From the NCBI GenBank assembly GCA_946187775.1, contig CAMHSI010000003.1, positions 1 through 64,000 of the forward strand: a stretch of DNA of 64,000 bases, given 5' to 3'. Of the stretch, positions 1-9,100 are shown piece after piece (position 1 is the stretch's first letter; the number at the start of each line of letters is the position of its first letter). The notes below the pieces were generated by a model. The model saw nothing but the letters and a program-made list of their open reading frames with translations, ran no database searches and was not told the DNA's origin. The translations under genes were made by a program, and so were the position numbers. The DNA is from an uncultured Clostridia bacterium. GTDB lineage: Bacteria; Bacillota; Clostridia; Christensenellales; Aristaeellaceae.

Positions 1-1
1 C

Positions 2-73
2 GGTGCCATAGCCAAGTGGTAAGGCGAAGGTCTGCAAAACCTTTATTCTCCAGTTCGAATCTGGATGGCACCT
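2..73 (+). tRNA. tRNA-Cys (anticodon GCA)
   Basis: Acceptor stem GGTGCCA (2-8) pairs with TGGCACC (66-72); T-arm ccagTTCGAATctgg; anticodon loop CTGCAAA. Confidence 0.95.
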
Positions 74-148
74 CTCCAGGCCTGCAGCGCGGCTGCAGGT
101 TTTTTTCATGCGCAAATACCCAAATTTCCTTAATTTGTAAAAAAGTTC

Positions 149-177
149 TGTACAAACCAAAAACAACATGGTATACT
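149..177 (+). promoter_or_regulatory. Putative sigma-A promoter (TGTACA-N17-TATACT) upstream of the zinc-ribbon gene
   Basis: Motif and 17-nt spacing read directly. Confidence 0.45.
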
Positions 178-316
178 TTATCCCAAACCCAACCCCTGGT
201 CGTTACGGCGGTTCATTTCCTCCATGGTTGTTACTCAACACCATTGTCTGGAACGGGGCACAGTTCATCACCAATGGCGCGGGTATACAACATTTTTTAT
301 TCAGGAGGAATTAACC

Positions 317-607
317 ATGTACGAAGACAAGACCCTGACCTGCCGTGAGTGCGGCAACGAATTCGTTTTCTCCGCGAGCGAACAGGAATTTTTCGCTCAG
401 AAGGGCTTCCAGAATGAGCCCAGCCGCTGCCCGGCCTGCCGTGCCGCGCGCCGCGCCCAGAACGGCAACGGCGGTGCTCCCCGGCAGATGTTCACCGTGA
501 TCTGCGACGGCTGCGGATGCGAGACCCAGGTTCCCTTCCAGCCCCGCGGAGACCGGCCCGTGTACTGCCGTGAGTGCTTCGAAGCACAGCGCCAGGCCCG
601 GTTCTGA
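317..607 (+). CDS. Zinc-ribbon domain protein (MYEDKTLTCRECGNEF..., several CxxC motifs)
   Basis: AGGAGG RBS at 303-309, ATG at 317; CREC, CPAC, CDGCGC and CREC motifs. Confidence 0.85.
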   Translation: MYEDKTLTCRECGNEFVFSASEQEFFAQKGFQNEPSRCPACRAARRAQNGNGGAPRQMFTVICDGCGCETQVPFQPRGDRPVYCRECFEAQRQARF

Positions 608-616
608 TTGACCGAA

Positions 617-650
617 CAAAAACAGGCTGCCGAACGGCAGCCTGTTTTCT
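617..650 (+). terminator. Rho-independent terminator
   Basis: CAGGCTGCC-gaac-GGCAGCCTG followed by TTTTCTTG. Confidence 0.85.
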
Positions 651-673
651 TGTGCACTTTCCCGGGAGCGGGA

Positions 674-2332
674 TTATTCGCAGAGCTTCCGGACTTCCTT
701 TTCCAGCTTGTCCAGTTCGCGCTCGGCTTCCTCCCGGGCGGCGCCGCGGGCAAAGAGGTAGGCCTTCAGCTTCGGCTCTGTTCCGGAGGGGCGGACGATG
801 AACTTTTCCTCCCCGGGGAGCTGGAACGACAGCACATCGCTCTTCGGAAGGCCGGTTTCATCATGGAGGTAGTCCACGCGGGCGGAAAGGGGCAGGGCCG
901 GGGACGCCAGGTCGGAAAGGGGACGGCGCAGGTTTTCCATGATGGAGGCCATGCGGCGGGCTCCGTTTTCCCCTTCATACTCAAAGGTGAGGAGGCGCTG
1001 GGCGAAGAAGCCGAACTCGGCCCGGAGCTCCTCCAGGCGGGAAAGCAGGGTTTTTCCTTCTTCCTTGAGATTGGCAGCCATCTCGCAGAGCAGCAGGGCG
1101 GCATTGACCGCGTCCTTGTCCCGGACATCGGTGCCGGACAGGTAGCCGTAGCTTTCCTCAAAGCCGAAGAGGAAGCGTTCGGGGGTTCCTTCCTTCTCCA
1201 GGAGGCCGATCTGCTCGCCGATGAACTTGAAGCCGGTGAGCACATTCCGCAGCTCCACCCCATATTTGCGGCAGAGGGCTGAGGCCATTTCCGTGGATAC
1301 GATGGTTTTTACGGCCACCCGGGGAAGGGGGCCGGAGGGAGCGGCGCTGCGGCAGAGGTAATCCAGCATCAGGATTCCCATGTCATTGCCGCTGATGAGA
1401 ACCACATCGGACCCGACGCGGACGCCGGCGCCCATGCGGTCGCAGTCCGGATCGGTGGCAAAGCAGAGATCCGCACCGGTTTCGACGGTCTTACGGATGG
1501 CCAGGTCCATGGCTTCCCGGATTTCAGGATTGGGATAGGGACAGGTGGGGAAGTTTCCGTCGGGCAGCTCCTGCTCAGCCACCACATCCACCCGGATATT
1601 GCCCATACGCTTCATGATTTCGCGGACGGGGACATTGCCAGTGCCGTTGAGGGGAGAATAGACCAGGTGCAGCGGCTGGGAAGAGGGATGCACCCGCAGC
1701 TTCCAGACGGCCTGGTAATACGCCTCAATGGTGTCTTCCCCGATGAGGGTGATCATGCCTTCCCGGAGGTATTGCCGGTAATCCGGCAGGGAATCCGCCA
1801 GGTCCGGCTCACCGTCGATGAAGCGCTGGATCCGGTCCGCAGCCTCCAGGGTGATCTGGCATCCGTCGGGCCCGTAGACCTTATAGCCGTTGAACTTGGC
1901 GGGGTTATGGGAGGCGGTGACCATGACGCCGGCGGAGGTGTGCAGATGGCGCACGGCGAAGGAAAGCATGGGGGTGGGCTGGAGCCGGGGATAAAGATAA
2001 ACCCGGACGCCCATGGAGGCCAGGGCCGCGGCGGTCAGCTCCGCGAAATCCCGGCTGTGGATCCGGCTGTCGCAGCTGACGGCGCAGGAGGGATCCGGGA
2101 AGGCTTCCTTCAGGTAGCGGCCGAGGCCGCGGGTGGCTTTCAGGACGGTGAAGAAATTCATGCGGTTGGTTCCGGCACCGAGGACGCCGCGAAGGCCGCC
2201 TGTGCCGAAGGCCAGATCCCGGTAAAAGCTGTCGTTGCGGGCTTCCGCATCCATGCCGCGCAGATCCTCCAGCAGCTCGGGAACCATAGCGGGGCAGGAC
2301 AGCCAGGCTTCATACTTTTCATTGATGTTCAC
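674..2332 (-). CDS. Phospho-sugar mutase (phosphoglucomutase/phosphomannomutase family)
   Basis: GTASHNPAKFNGYKVYGPDG, DPDCDRMG, GFEESYGYL and RPSGTEPK motifs; GTG start with AGGAG RBS preferred over the longer ORF start. Confidence 0.9.
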   Translation of the reverse strand: MNINEKYEAWLSCPAMVPELLEDLRGMDAEARNDSFYRDLAFGTGGLRGVLGAGTNRMNFFTVLKATRGLGRYLKEAFPDPSCAVSCDSRIHSRDFAELTAAALASMGVRVYLYPRLQPTPMLSFAVRHLHTSAGVMVTASHNPAKFNGYKVYGPDGCQITLEAADRIQRFIDGEPDLADSLPDYRQYLREGMITLIGEDTIEAYYQAVWKLRVHPSSQPLHLVYSPLNGTGNVPVREIMKRMGNIRVDVVAEQELPDGNFPTCPYPNPEIREAMDLAIRKTVETGADLCFATDPDCDRMGAGVRVGSDVVLISGNDMGILMLDYLCRSAAPSGPLPRVAVKTIVSTEMASALCRKYGVELRNVLTGFKFIGEQIGLLEKEGTPERFLFGFEESYGYLSGTDVRDKDAVNAALLLCEMAANLKEEGKTLLSRLEELRAEFGFFAQRLLTFEYEGENGARRMASIMENLRRPLSDLASPALPLSARVDYLHDETGLPKSDVLSFQLPGEEKFIVRPSGTEPKLKAYLFARGAAREEAERELDKLEKEVRKLCE

Positions 2333-2351
2333 GAAAACCACTCCTCTCTGA

Positions 2352-2383
2352 TTAAAAAACGGCGTACCGCAAGCGGTACGCCG
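2352..2383 (-). terminator. Rho-independent terminator (minus strand)
   Basis: CGGCGTACCGC/GCGGTACGCCG hairpin followed on the minus strand by TTTTTTAAT. Confidence 0.8.
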
Positions 2384-2396
2384 CATGGAAGCAGGA

Positions 2397-2942
2397 TCAG
2401 ACCACGCTCTGCCGGCCGGAGCCGTAGAGCTGGTTTTTCCGGAAGGGACGGATGACATTGTTGTCCCAGGTGAACCCGTCCAGGGTCATGCGGATCCCGT
2501 TCTCCGCCAGGAGATTGGCCACATCCTCGAAAAGGACGTAGAGATGGCGGGCGAAGAAACCCATTTCGGAGCCGGCAGGCTCGCAGATGAGCTCGTTCAT
2601 TCCCCAGATCCGGATGGGATCATAGCCATCAAAGGCAAAGGAGGAAGCATAGGGAGAAACGTTGGACGCCCGGAGATCCACCGGGGAGGAGCCCAGCCAG
2701 CTTCCGGCGTTGCGCAGGAGGCTGAAGAAGCACTGCATGACCCGGCCCGGAAGGCTGAAGCAAAGCTCATCAATAAAAATGCCGTCGGCATCATAGGTGC
2801 TGAAGGAAAGGATGCGGTTTTCATACAGAATGACGCAGAACCCTCCGTCTGCCGCGCGGTGATCATGAGCGAGGGGACGGAACTGATACTGGAATACAGG
2901 CTTACAGCTGTATCCTGCAATCATAAACATCCCCACCTTCAC
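2397..2942 (-). CDS. Hypothetical protein
   Basis: ORF of about 180 aa with an RBS-like GGTGGGG near the start and a terminator downstream; the start could be at about 2930. Confidence 0.65.
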   Translation of the reverse strand: MKVGMFMIAGYSCKPVFQYQFRPLAHDHRAADGGFCVILYENRILSFSTYDADGIFIDELCFSLPGRVMQCFFSLLRNAGSWLGSSPVDLRASNVSPYASSFAFDGYDPIRIWGMNELICEPAGSEMGFFARHLYVLFEDVANLLAENGIRMTLDGFTWDNNVIRPFRKNQLYGSGRQSVV

Positions 2943-3041
2943 GATTTCTTCATTTCTCGTCTATGTTAACTAAATATACGCAGAAGGTCAACAGAAGAAC
3001 CCTACATGTTGTGGTCAATTGTTTGAATTTTTTGTAACAAA

Positions 3042-3066
3042 TTAAAAAAACCGGGCCTGGGCCCGG
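3042..3066 (-). terminator. Rho-independent terminator (minus strand)
   Basis: CCGGGC..GCCCGG hairpin followed on the minus strand by TTTTTTTAAT. Confidence 0.75.
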
Positions 3067-3097
3067 GGACGGAGCAATGGGGAAGAAAGAAAAACCG

Positions 3098-4231
3098 TTA
3101 TACTTTCTTAAGAAAATCCATAAAGGCATCCCGATTCTGCACCGGGGTGGTGGCGGGACGGCCGAGATCCGCCCGGGCGCCGCAGGCGCAACGGACTTCC
3201 AGCAGGATGGGCCCGGAGAGGGAAGCGATTTCCCGGAGGGCGGCATCCAGGGACGCGGCACTGTCCGCCCGGAAGACCCGGGCGTATCCGGCGGCGCGGG
3301 CCAGGGCCCCGATATCCAGGGCGCCGGAGCAGACGGGCATGCCGCCTACGGTTTCATGGGCGCCGTTGTTGATGACCACATGCACAAGATTTGCCGGCTT
3401 CCGGCGGCCGATGAGGGGAAGGGCGCCAAGATGCATCAGGAGGGCGCCGTCTCCGTCCAGGCACCAGACCCGGCGGTCCGGCTTCTCCTCGGCGATGCGC
3501 AGGGCGATCATGGAGGCGTGGCCCATGGAGCCGACGGTCAGGAAATCCCGGCGGTGATCCTCGCCGAAGGCCTCCCGGAGCTCATAAACCTCCCGGGAGA
3601 GCTTCCCGGTTGTGGAAACAAACACATCAGAGGGCGCGGCACTGCGGAGGATTCCTTCCGCGGCCTTTTCCCGGGTGAGGGACGCATTGTTTCCGTAAGC
3701 CGGACGGGCGGAGGAGGTGAGGGCTCCCTTGCGGACCACCAGGGCGGCGATCCTGCCGGCGGCCAGCTCCCGGCACAGGGAATCAAAGAGGGCACGGAAG
3801 GCGTCCTCCCCCGTATCCGGGGAAAGAACGGCATAAGGAATGCCGAGCAGGTCCAGCTGGGGCAGGGTGACGGCCCCCTGGGTTACATGCTGGGGCTCAT
3901 CCTTCGTGCCGGGCTCCCCGCGCCAGCCCACCACCAGCAGGCAGGGAAGGGCATAGACCTTCCCATCCATCAGGGAGGCGAGGGGGTTCACGGCGTTGCC
4001 GAGGCCGCTGTTCTGCATATAGCAGAGGGCGGGACGGCCGGAGGCAAGGTAATGACCGGCGCACAGGCCGATGGCGCCGCCTTCGTTATGGGCAACGATG
4101 TGACTGGGGGAATCCGTTCCGTAACGGCTGTACAGCTCATCGCACAGGCCTTTCAGGAAGGAATCGGGAACCCCGGTAAAAAAGTCGATGCCCGCCTGCA
4201 GGCAGGCATCGAGAAGAACGGAAGCGAGCAT
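3098..4231 (-). CDS. aepY: Phosphonopyruvate decarboxylase-like ThDP enzyme
   Basis: N-terminal TGVPDSFLKGLCDE; C-terminal CLDGDGALLMHLGALPLIG..NLVHVVINNGAHETVGGMP ThDP-binding region. Confidence 0.85.
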   Translation of the reverse strand: MLASVLLDACLQAGIDFFTGVPDSFLKGLCDELYSRYGTDSPSHIVAHNEGGAIGLCAGHYLASGRPALCYMQNSGLGNAVNPLASLMDGKVYALPCLLVVGWRGEPGTKDEPQHVTQGAVTLPQLDLLGIPYAVLSPDTGEDAFRALFDSLCRELAAGRIAALVVRKGALTSSARPAYGNNASLTREKAAEGILRSAAPSDVFVSTTGKLSREVYELREAFGEDHRRDFLTVGSMGHASMIALRIAEEKPDRRVWCLDGDGALLMHLGALPLIGRRKPANLVHVVINNGAHETVGGMPVCSGALDIGALARAAGYARVFRADSAASLDAALREIASLSGPILLEVRCACGARADLGRPATTPVQNRDAFMDFLKKV

Positions 4232-4269
4232 GGGAACAGCTCCTTTACAGAAAATGGGCGAAAAGGGAA

Positions 4270-5484
4270 TTACTGGAATTCCAGGGGATAATCCGTGACA
4301 CCCCAGGAGAGGCGGCTGTCATTCTCCGTGTTGCCCTTCAGGGTCAGGAGGACGGAATCCCGGTCATACCCATCCGGGAAAATCCAGGGAACGAGATCGT
4401 TCCTCTCCTTGACGGAGGAAATCCGGATGGGGATTACGCGGAAATCCCGGAAGGAGACCTCGCCGTTTTTCACCCGGTAGCGGATCTGGAAAATAATGGA
4501 GGACATATCCCGGGGCTTGCTGTTTCCGGCAAAGCAGAAATTGCCGAGGGAATAGAGGATATATTTGTTGTTGTAGCACTCAATGGGCTGGATCCGGTGG
4601 GAATGGGTGCCCACCACCAGGTCTGCCCCGGCGTCCACCGCCATGCGGCCCAGGCGGATCTGGTTGTCCGTGGGGATATAGCCCTGCTGGGGATTGGAGT
4701 TGGTGGGTTCCTTTCCCCAGTGGAAGGAGACGATGACCAGGGGGTACAGGGCCTTGGCCTGGGCGATTTCGTCGCAGACGGCCTCCTCGAAGGTGTCATG
4801 GTCCAGGAAGGAAGCGGAATACTCCTCCGGGTGCTTCCTGAAGGAGGTGCCGTAGCGGTCGATACAGTTATAGGAAAGCATGGCAACCTGGATCTGGTCC
4901 TTATAGTTGAAGACCGCCAGGTCCAGGGGGGTGGAATACAGGACGCCGGCGGAATCCAGGGCGGCCTTCGTATCGGCGAGGCCTTCCTCCCCATGGTCCC
5001 GGACGTGGTTGTTATCGAGGGAAACAGCCTCCACCCCGTTGTCCGGAAGGACGGAGACGGCGGAGGGCGTGATGCTGAAGAGGAACTCATTATTCCGCTT
5101 GGAGGAGGGAACAGACTTCGTATCCGTGAGGGTGCCCTCAAAATTCAGGAGGGTCAGGTCATCGTCCATGAAGAGGGAGCGGACGTTTTCCATGACGAAA
5201 TTGATGTCCCCGCCGTGCCTTTCCAGCTCGGGAGTAAAGAGATCCTTATGGTGGTAGGTATCCCCGCCTATGGTGAAGTCCCCGGTGCAGGTAACGGTCA
5301 TGATATAGGCGCCGTCACTGTCCTTCTTCTCCCGGGCTTTTTCCTCCTCGGCGATCTCGATGAGCTCGGTGATATCGAGCTCGGGCTCCTCCATCATCAT
5401 CCCGGTGACTTCCGCTTCCTCAGCGAAGGCGCAGGAGACGCACAGGAGCAGGAGGGTGGCAAACAGGGCGAATTTTCTGAACAT
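4270..5484 (-). CDS. CapA family protein (poly-gamma-glutamate/capsule metallophosphatase-like)
   Basis: Signal peptide; TCTGDFTIGG, SLDNNHVRDHGEEGL, VVSFHWGKEP and VVGTHSHRIQPIE motifs. Confidence 0.88.
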   Translation of the reverse strand: MFRKFALFATLLLLCVSCAFAEEAEVTGMMMEEPELDITELIEIAEEEKAREKKDSDGAYIMTVTCTGDFTIGGDTYHHKDLFTPELERHGGDINFVMENVRSLFMDDDLTLLNFEGTLTDTKSVPSSKRNNEFLFSITPSAVSVLPDNGVEAVSLDNNHVRDHGEEGLADTKAALDSAGVLYSTPLDLAVFNYKDQIQVAMLSYNCIDRYGTSFRKHPEEYSASFLDHDTFEEAVCDEIAQAKALYPLVIVSFHWGKEPTNSNPQQGYIPTDNQIRLGRMAVDAGADLVVGTHSHRIQPIECYNNKYILYSLGNFCFAGNSKPRDMSSIIFQIRYRVKNGEVSFRDFRVIPIRISSVKERNDLVPWIFPDGYDRDSVLLTLKGNTENDSRLSWGVTDYPLEFQ

Positions 5485-5507
5485 ATCGGTCCTCCGGTTG
5501 TATGACT

Positions 5508-6689
5508 TCAGGAATTTTCGGAAACAAACTCCGCGATCCGGTCCAGCGCGGTATTCAGCTTATCCAGGGCTGTGGCGTAGCAGCAGCGGATATTGCCCTC
5601 GCCGCCGGGGCCGAAGGCGGTGCCGGGAACCGCGGCGACATTTTTGGACTTCAGGAGGCCGGCGCAGAACTCCTCGCTGGTCATGCCGGTTTTGCGGATG
5701 GAGGGGAAGACGTAGAAGGCGCCCCGGGGCTCGAAGCAATGGAGCCCCATGGAACGGAAGGCGTCCACCATCAGCCGGCGGCGGCGGTCATAGCTGTCCC
5801 GCATGCGCAGGACGTCCTCATAGCCGTTTTCCCGGCCGGTTTTCAGCGCGGCGGCGGCAGCAACCTGACCCTGCCGGGGAGCGCACATGATGGCGTACTG
5901 ATGGATCTTGTTCATGACGGAAATGATTTCCGCCGGGCCGCAGGCATAGCCCACGCGCCAGCCGGTCATGGCGAAGGCCTTGCTGAAGCCGTTGATGGTG
6001 AGGGTGCGCTCGTACATTCCTTCCACCGCGGCGAAGGCGGTATGGGTATGATCGCCGTAGATCAGCTCGGAATAGATTTCATCGGAAATCACCAGGAGGT
6101 CATGCCTGCGGATGATGGGGGCGATGGCCTCCAGGTCCTTACGGGTCATGACGCCGCCGGTGGGATTGTTGGGATAGGGAAGAATCAGCGCCCGGGTGCG
6201 GGGAGTAATGGCCGCCTCGAGCTTTTCGGGGGTGAGGCGGAACTCATCCTTCTCCAGGGTTTCCACCCCGACGGGGGTGCCTCCGGCGAAAACGACACCG
6301 GGGGAATAGGAAACATAGCTGGGCTCCGGAACGAGCACCTCGTCTCCGGGGGAACAGAGGGCGCGGAGCGCCAGGTCGATGGCCTCGGAGGCGCCGATGG
6401 TCACCAGGATCTGGGTTTCGGGATCATAGGAAACATTGTACCGCCCGGACAGATACAGGGAGATTTCCCGGCGCAGCTCCAACAGGCCGCGGTTGGCGGT
6501 ATACTGGGTTTCCCCGTCCACAAGGGAATTGATGGCAGCATTCCGGATATGGTAGGGCGTGCGGAAATCCGGCTCGCCCACGCCGAGGGAAATGGTATCC
6601 TTCATGGCGGCAGCAAGATCGAAGAAGCGGCGGATCCCGCTGGGGGGAACGGCCACAATCCGGGGATTCAGGTATTTATCGTAATTCAC
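5508..6689 (-). CDS. Pyridoxal-phosphate aminotransferase class I/II (aspartate aminotransferase-like)
   Basis: LPYPNNPTGGV, SDEIYSELIY and GFSKAFAMTGWRVGY motifs. Confidence 0.93.
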   Translation of the reverse strand: MNYDKYLNPRIVAVPPSGIRRFFDLAAAMKDTISLGVGEPDFRTPYHIRNAAINSLVDGETQYTANRGLLELRREISLYLSGRYNVSYDPETQILVTIGASEAIDLALRALCSPGDEVLVPEPSYVSYSPGVVFAGGTPVGVETLEKDEFRLTPEKLEAAITPRTRALILPYPNNPTGGVMTRKDLEAIAPIIRRHDLLVISDEIYSELIYGDHTHTAFAAVEGMYERTLTINGFSKAFAMTGWRVGYACGPAEIISVMNKIHQYAIMCAPRQGQVAAAAALKTGRENGYEDVLRMRDSYDRRRRLMVDAFRSMGLHCFEPRGAFYVFPSIRKTGMTSEEFCAGLLKSKNVAAVPGTAFGPGGEGNIRCCYATALDKLNTALDRIAEFVSENS

Positions 6690-7177
6690 GGGGAGATCAC
6701 CAGCCTGCGGTCGGTCTTTTCATCGTCGAAAATGACGCCCTCTTCCTTATAGCGCTTCAGGACGAAGCTGGTGGCGGTGCCGGTGACGGCCTCGAGGGGG
6801 GAAAGCTTCCCGCTGACGAAGGCGGCCAGCTCCTTCAGGGTGCGCGCTTCCACAAGGACCAGCAGGTCGTAGGAGCCGGACATGAGGAAGACGCTTTTTA
6901 CCTCGTCAAAGCAGTAAATCCGGCGGGCGATGGCATCAAATCCCATATCCCGCTGGGGCGTTACCCGAACCTCAATCATGGCTTCCACCCGCTCCCGGTC
7001 CGTCAGATCCCAGTTGATCATCGGGGCATAGCGCAGGATGACGCGGCGCTCCTCCAGCCCCTGGATTACGGAGGCCACCTCCTCCAGGGAGGCCCCGGTC
7101 ATCACGGCAAGCTTTTCAAGGGGAAGACGGCAGTCCTCCTTCAGCAAATCCAGCAGATCCATTTCCAGCCTGGTCAT
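6686..7177 (-). CDS. Lrp/AsnC family transcriptional regulator
   Basis: MTRLEMDLLDLLKEDCRLPLEKLAVMTG HTH plus AsnC-like effector domain; 4-bp overlap with the aminotransferase; internal ATG start in the longer ORF. Confidence 0.88.
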   Translation of the reverse strand: MTRLEMDLLDLLKEDCRLPLEKLAVMTGASLEEVASVIQGLEERRVILRYAPMINWDLTDRERVEAMIEVRVTPQRDMGFDAIARRIYCFDEVKSVFLMSGSYDLLVLVEARTLKELAAFVSGKLSPLEAVTGTATSFVLKRYKEEGVIFDDEKTDRRLVISP

Positions 7178-7322
7178 GATCAGCCCTTCTTTCACAAAGA
7201 ATAACGGAAAAATTGTACAACAGAACAGGAAGGAAGGCAAGTTTTTCGGCGGTACGGGAGGGACGGAAAAAACCGGCCGCGCCGGAAAACGGCGGGCCGG
7301 AAGGAGGTGAAGCAGGGGGCGC

Positions 7323-8831
7323 TCAGGCCAGGGAATCCCGGAAGTGGTTTTCAGAGGCTTTTTCCAGGGCCTTGACAATAATCCGCAGGGTTTTGATGCG
7401 GGCGTATTTTTTATCATTGGACTCGATGATATACCAGGGGGCATTTTCCGTGCTGGTTTTCGCCAGCATCTCGTCCACCGCGACTTCATACTGGGGCCAT
7501 TTCTCGCGGTTGCGCCAGTCTTCATCGGTGATTTTCCACTGCTTTTCCGGAGTGTTCTGCCGATCGGTAAAGCGGGCGAGCTGGGTATCCTGGTCGATAT
7601 GGATCCAGAATTTCATGAGGACGGCGCCCCAGTCGGTAAGCTGGCGCTCGAACTCGTTGATTTCGTTATAGGCGCGCTGCCAGTCCTTTTCGGAGCAGAA
7701 GCCCTCCAGCCGCTCCACCATGACGCGGCCGTACCAGGTGCGGTCAAAGATGCAGAAATGGCCGGTGCGGGGCAGCCGGGTCCAGAAACGCCAGAGGTAC
7801 TGGCGGTTGAGCTCGGGAGGCAGGGGGGAGGCGATGGGATGGACATCCACGCCGCGGGGATCCAGGGGATAGGCCACCCGGCGGATGTTGCCGCCCTTGC
7901 CGGCAGCGTCCCAGCCCTCGTAGCAGAGGATGACAGGGATCTTTTTGCGGTAGAGGATGTTATGAAGCTCGCTGAGCCGGGCCTGGAGCTTTTTCAGCTC
8001 CTTTTTGTAATCCTCATCGCTGATGACGGGGGACAGGTCCACATCCTTCAGCTTCGGCATCTTCACCAGGGGGAACTTCTCCTCGAAGGGTTCGCCCACA
8101 TAGCGGCCCTTTTCCAGGGCCTTGTCGATTTTGGAGACGAGGAGCTTCAGGGCGTCGCGGACGGCGGCCTTCCGGCGCATGCCGTCCAGGACGTGCCAGG
8201 AAACGTCTTCATCCGTTTTATCCATGAACTCATCATAGGCTTTGCGGAACTCGTCGTACTCCCGGTGTTGCCAGAGATCGTCCCCGTCCACGCGCCACTC
8301 GGTATCCGCGGATTCCCGGAGGGCTTTCAGGCGGTCAAACTGCTCCTCCTTGCTGATGTGGAGGAAGATTTTCAGGACGAGATACCCGCCGTCCCGCAGC
8401 TGGCGCTCAAACTCGTTGACCATGCGGACCCGGCGCTTGTACTCCTCCCGGGAGATTTCGAGGCGGAGCTTTTTCTGGACCAGGTTTTCCATCCAGCCGG
8501 AATCGAAGAAGGCCACATGCCCGTTTTCCGGAATGGCGGCTGCATAGGGATAGAGGAAGGGATACCTGGATTTGTTTTCCGGAATGATGGAGGGGGAAGT
8601 GACCTGATAGAAACGGGGATCCATCTCGCTGATGATCTCCTTGATCAGGCTGCCCTTGCCGGCGGCGGCCCAGCCCTCAATGAGGACCAGCACCGGGAGC
8701 TTGCCGGCGCGGAGCTGCTGCTGCTGGGCTACGAGGCGTGCGCGGAGGGCCTTGATTTCCTGATTCAGCGCGGCTTTATCTTCCTGCTTGTTTTTCTCCA
8801 GAGTTTCGAGCATTGTGACATCCTCCTTCAT
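7323..8831 (-). CDS. pap: Polyphosphate:AMP phosphotransferase (two-domain PPK2 family)
   Basis: Two PPK2 modules, each with Walker A (GWAAAGKGSLIKE; GWDAAGKGGNIRR) and FDSGW/FDRTWYGRV motifs. Confidence 0.9.
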   Translation of the reverse strand: MKEDVTMLETLEKNKQEDKAALNQEIKALRARLVAQQQQLRAGKLPVLVLIEGWAAAGKGSLIKEIISEMDPRFYQVTSPSIIPENKSRYPFLYPYAAAIPENGHVAFFDSGWMENLVQKKLRLEISREEYKRRVRMVNEFERQLRDGGYLVLKIFLHISKEEQFDRLKALRESADTEWRVDGDDLWQHREYDEFRKAYDEFMDKTDEDVSWHVLDGMRRKAAVRDALKLLVSKIDKALEKGRYVGEPFEEKFPLVKMPKLKDVDLSPVISDEDYKKELKKLQARLSELHNILYRKKIPVILCYEGWDAAGKGGNIRRVAYPLDPRGVDVHPIASPLPPELNRQYLWRFWTRLPRTGHFCIFDRTWYGRVMVERLEGFCSEKDWQRAYNEINEFERQLTDWGAVLMKFWIHIDQDTQLARFTDRQNTPEKQWKITDEDWRNREKWPQYEVAVDEMLAKTSTENAPWYIIESNDKKYARIKTLRIIVKALEKASENHFRDSLA

Positions 8832-8931
8832 CCGGGTTGTATAAAACTGCGATCAAAGATAAGAATCCGAAAGGGATATAAAGCTGTTCCTTTTCCTTTA
8901 TCATGCCGAAAAACGGGATAAATGTCAAGAC

Positions 8932-8960
8932 GAAAAAAAGCCCCGCGGCCGGAAGGCCGC
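8932..8960 (-). terminator. Rho-independent terminator after tRNA-Trp (minus strand)
   Basis: GCGGCC-ttcc-GGCCGC followed on the minus strand by CTTTTTTT. Confidence 0.75.
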
Positions 8961-8974
8961 AGGACCCGCGGAAG

Positions 8975-9045
8975 CAGGGGCAGAAGGATTCGAACCCTCA
9001 ACAAAGGTTTTGGAGACCCACGTGTTACCATTACACCATGCCCCT
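8975..9045 (-). tRNA. tRNA-Trp (anticodon CCA)
   Basis: Minus strand AGGGGCA...TGCCCCTG, anticodon loop with CCA, T-arm GGTTCGAATCC, discriminator G. Confidence 0.95.
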
Positions 9046-9100
9046 ATATCCGCAACAGGTTGAATTATACGGGAGGCTTTGCCGTTTGTCAAGGAGTTTT

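Noticed and set aside
7323-8831. Two-domain PPK2 protein considered a novel fusion
   Set aside because: Tandem-domain polyphosphate:AMP phosphotransferases are an established class
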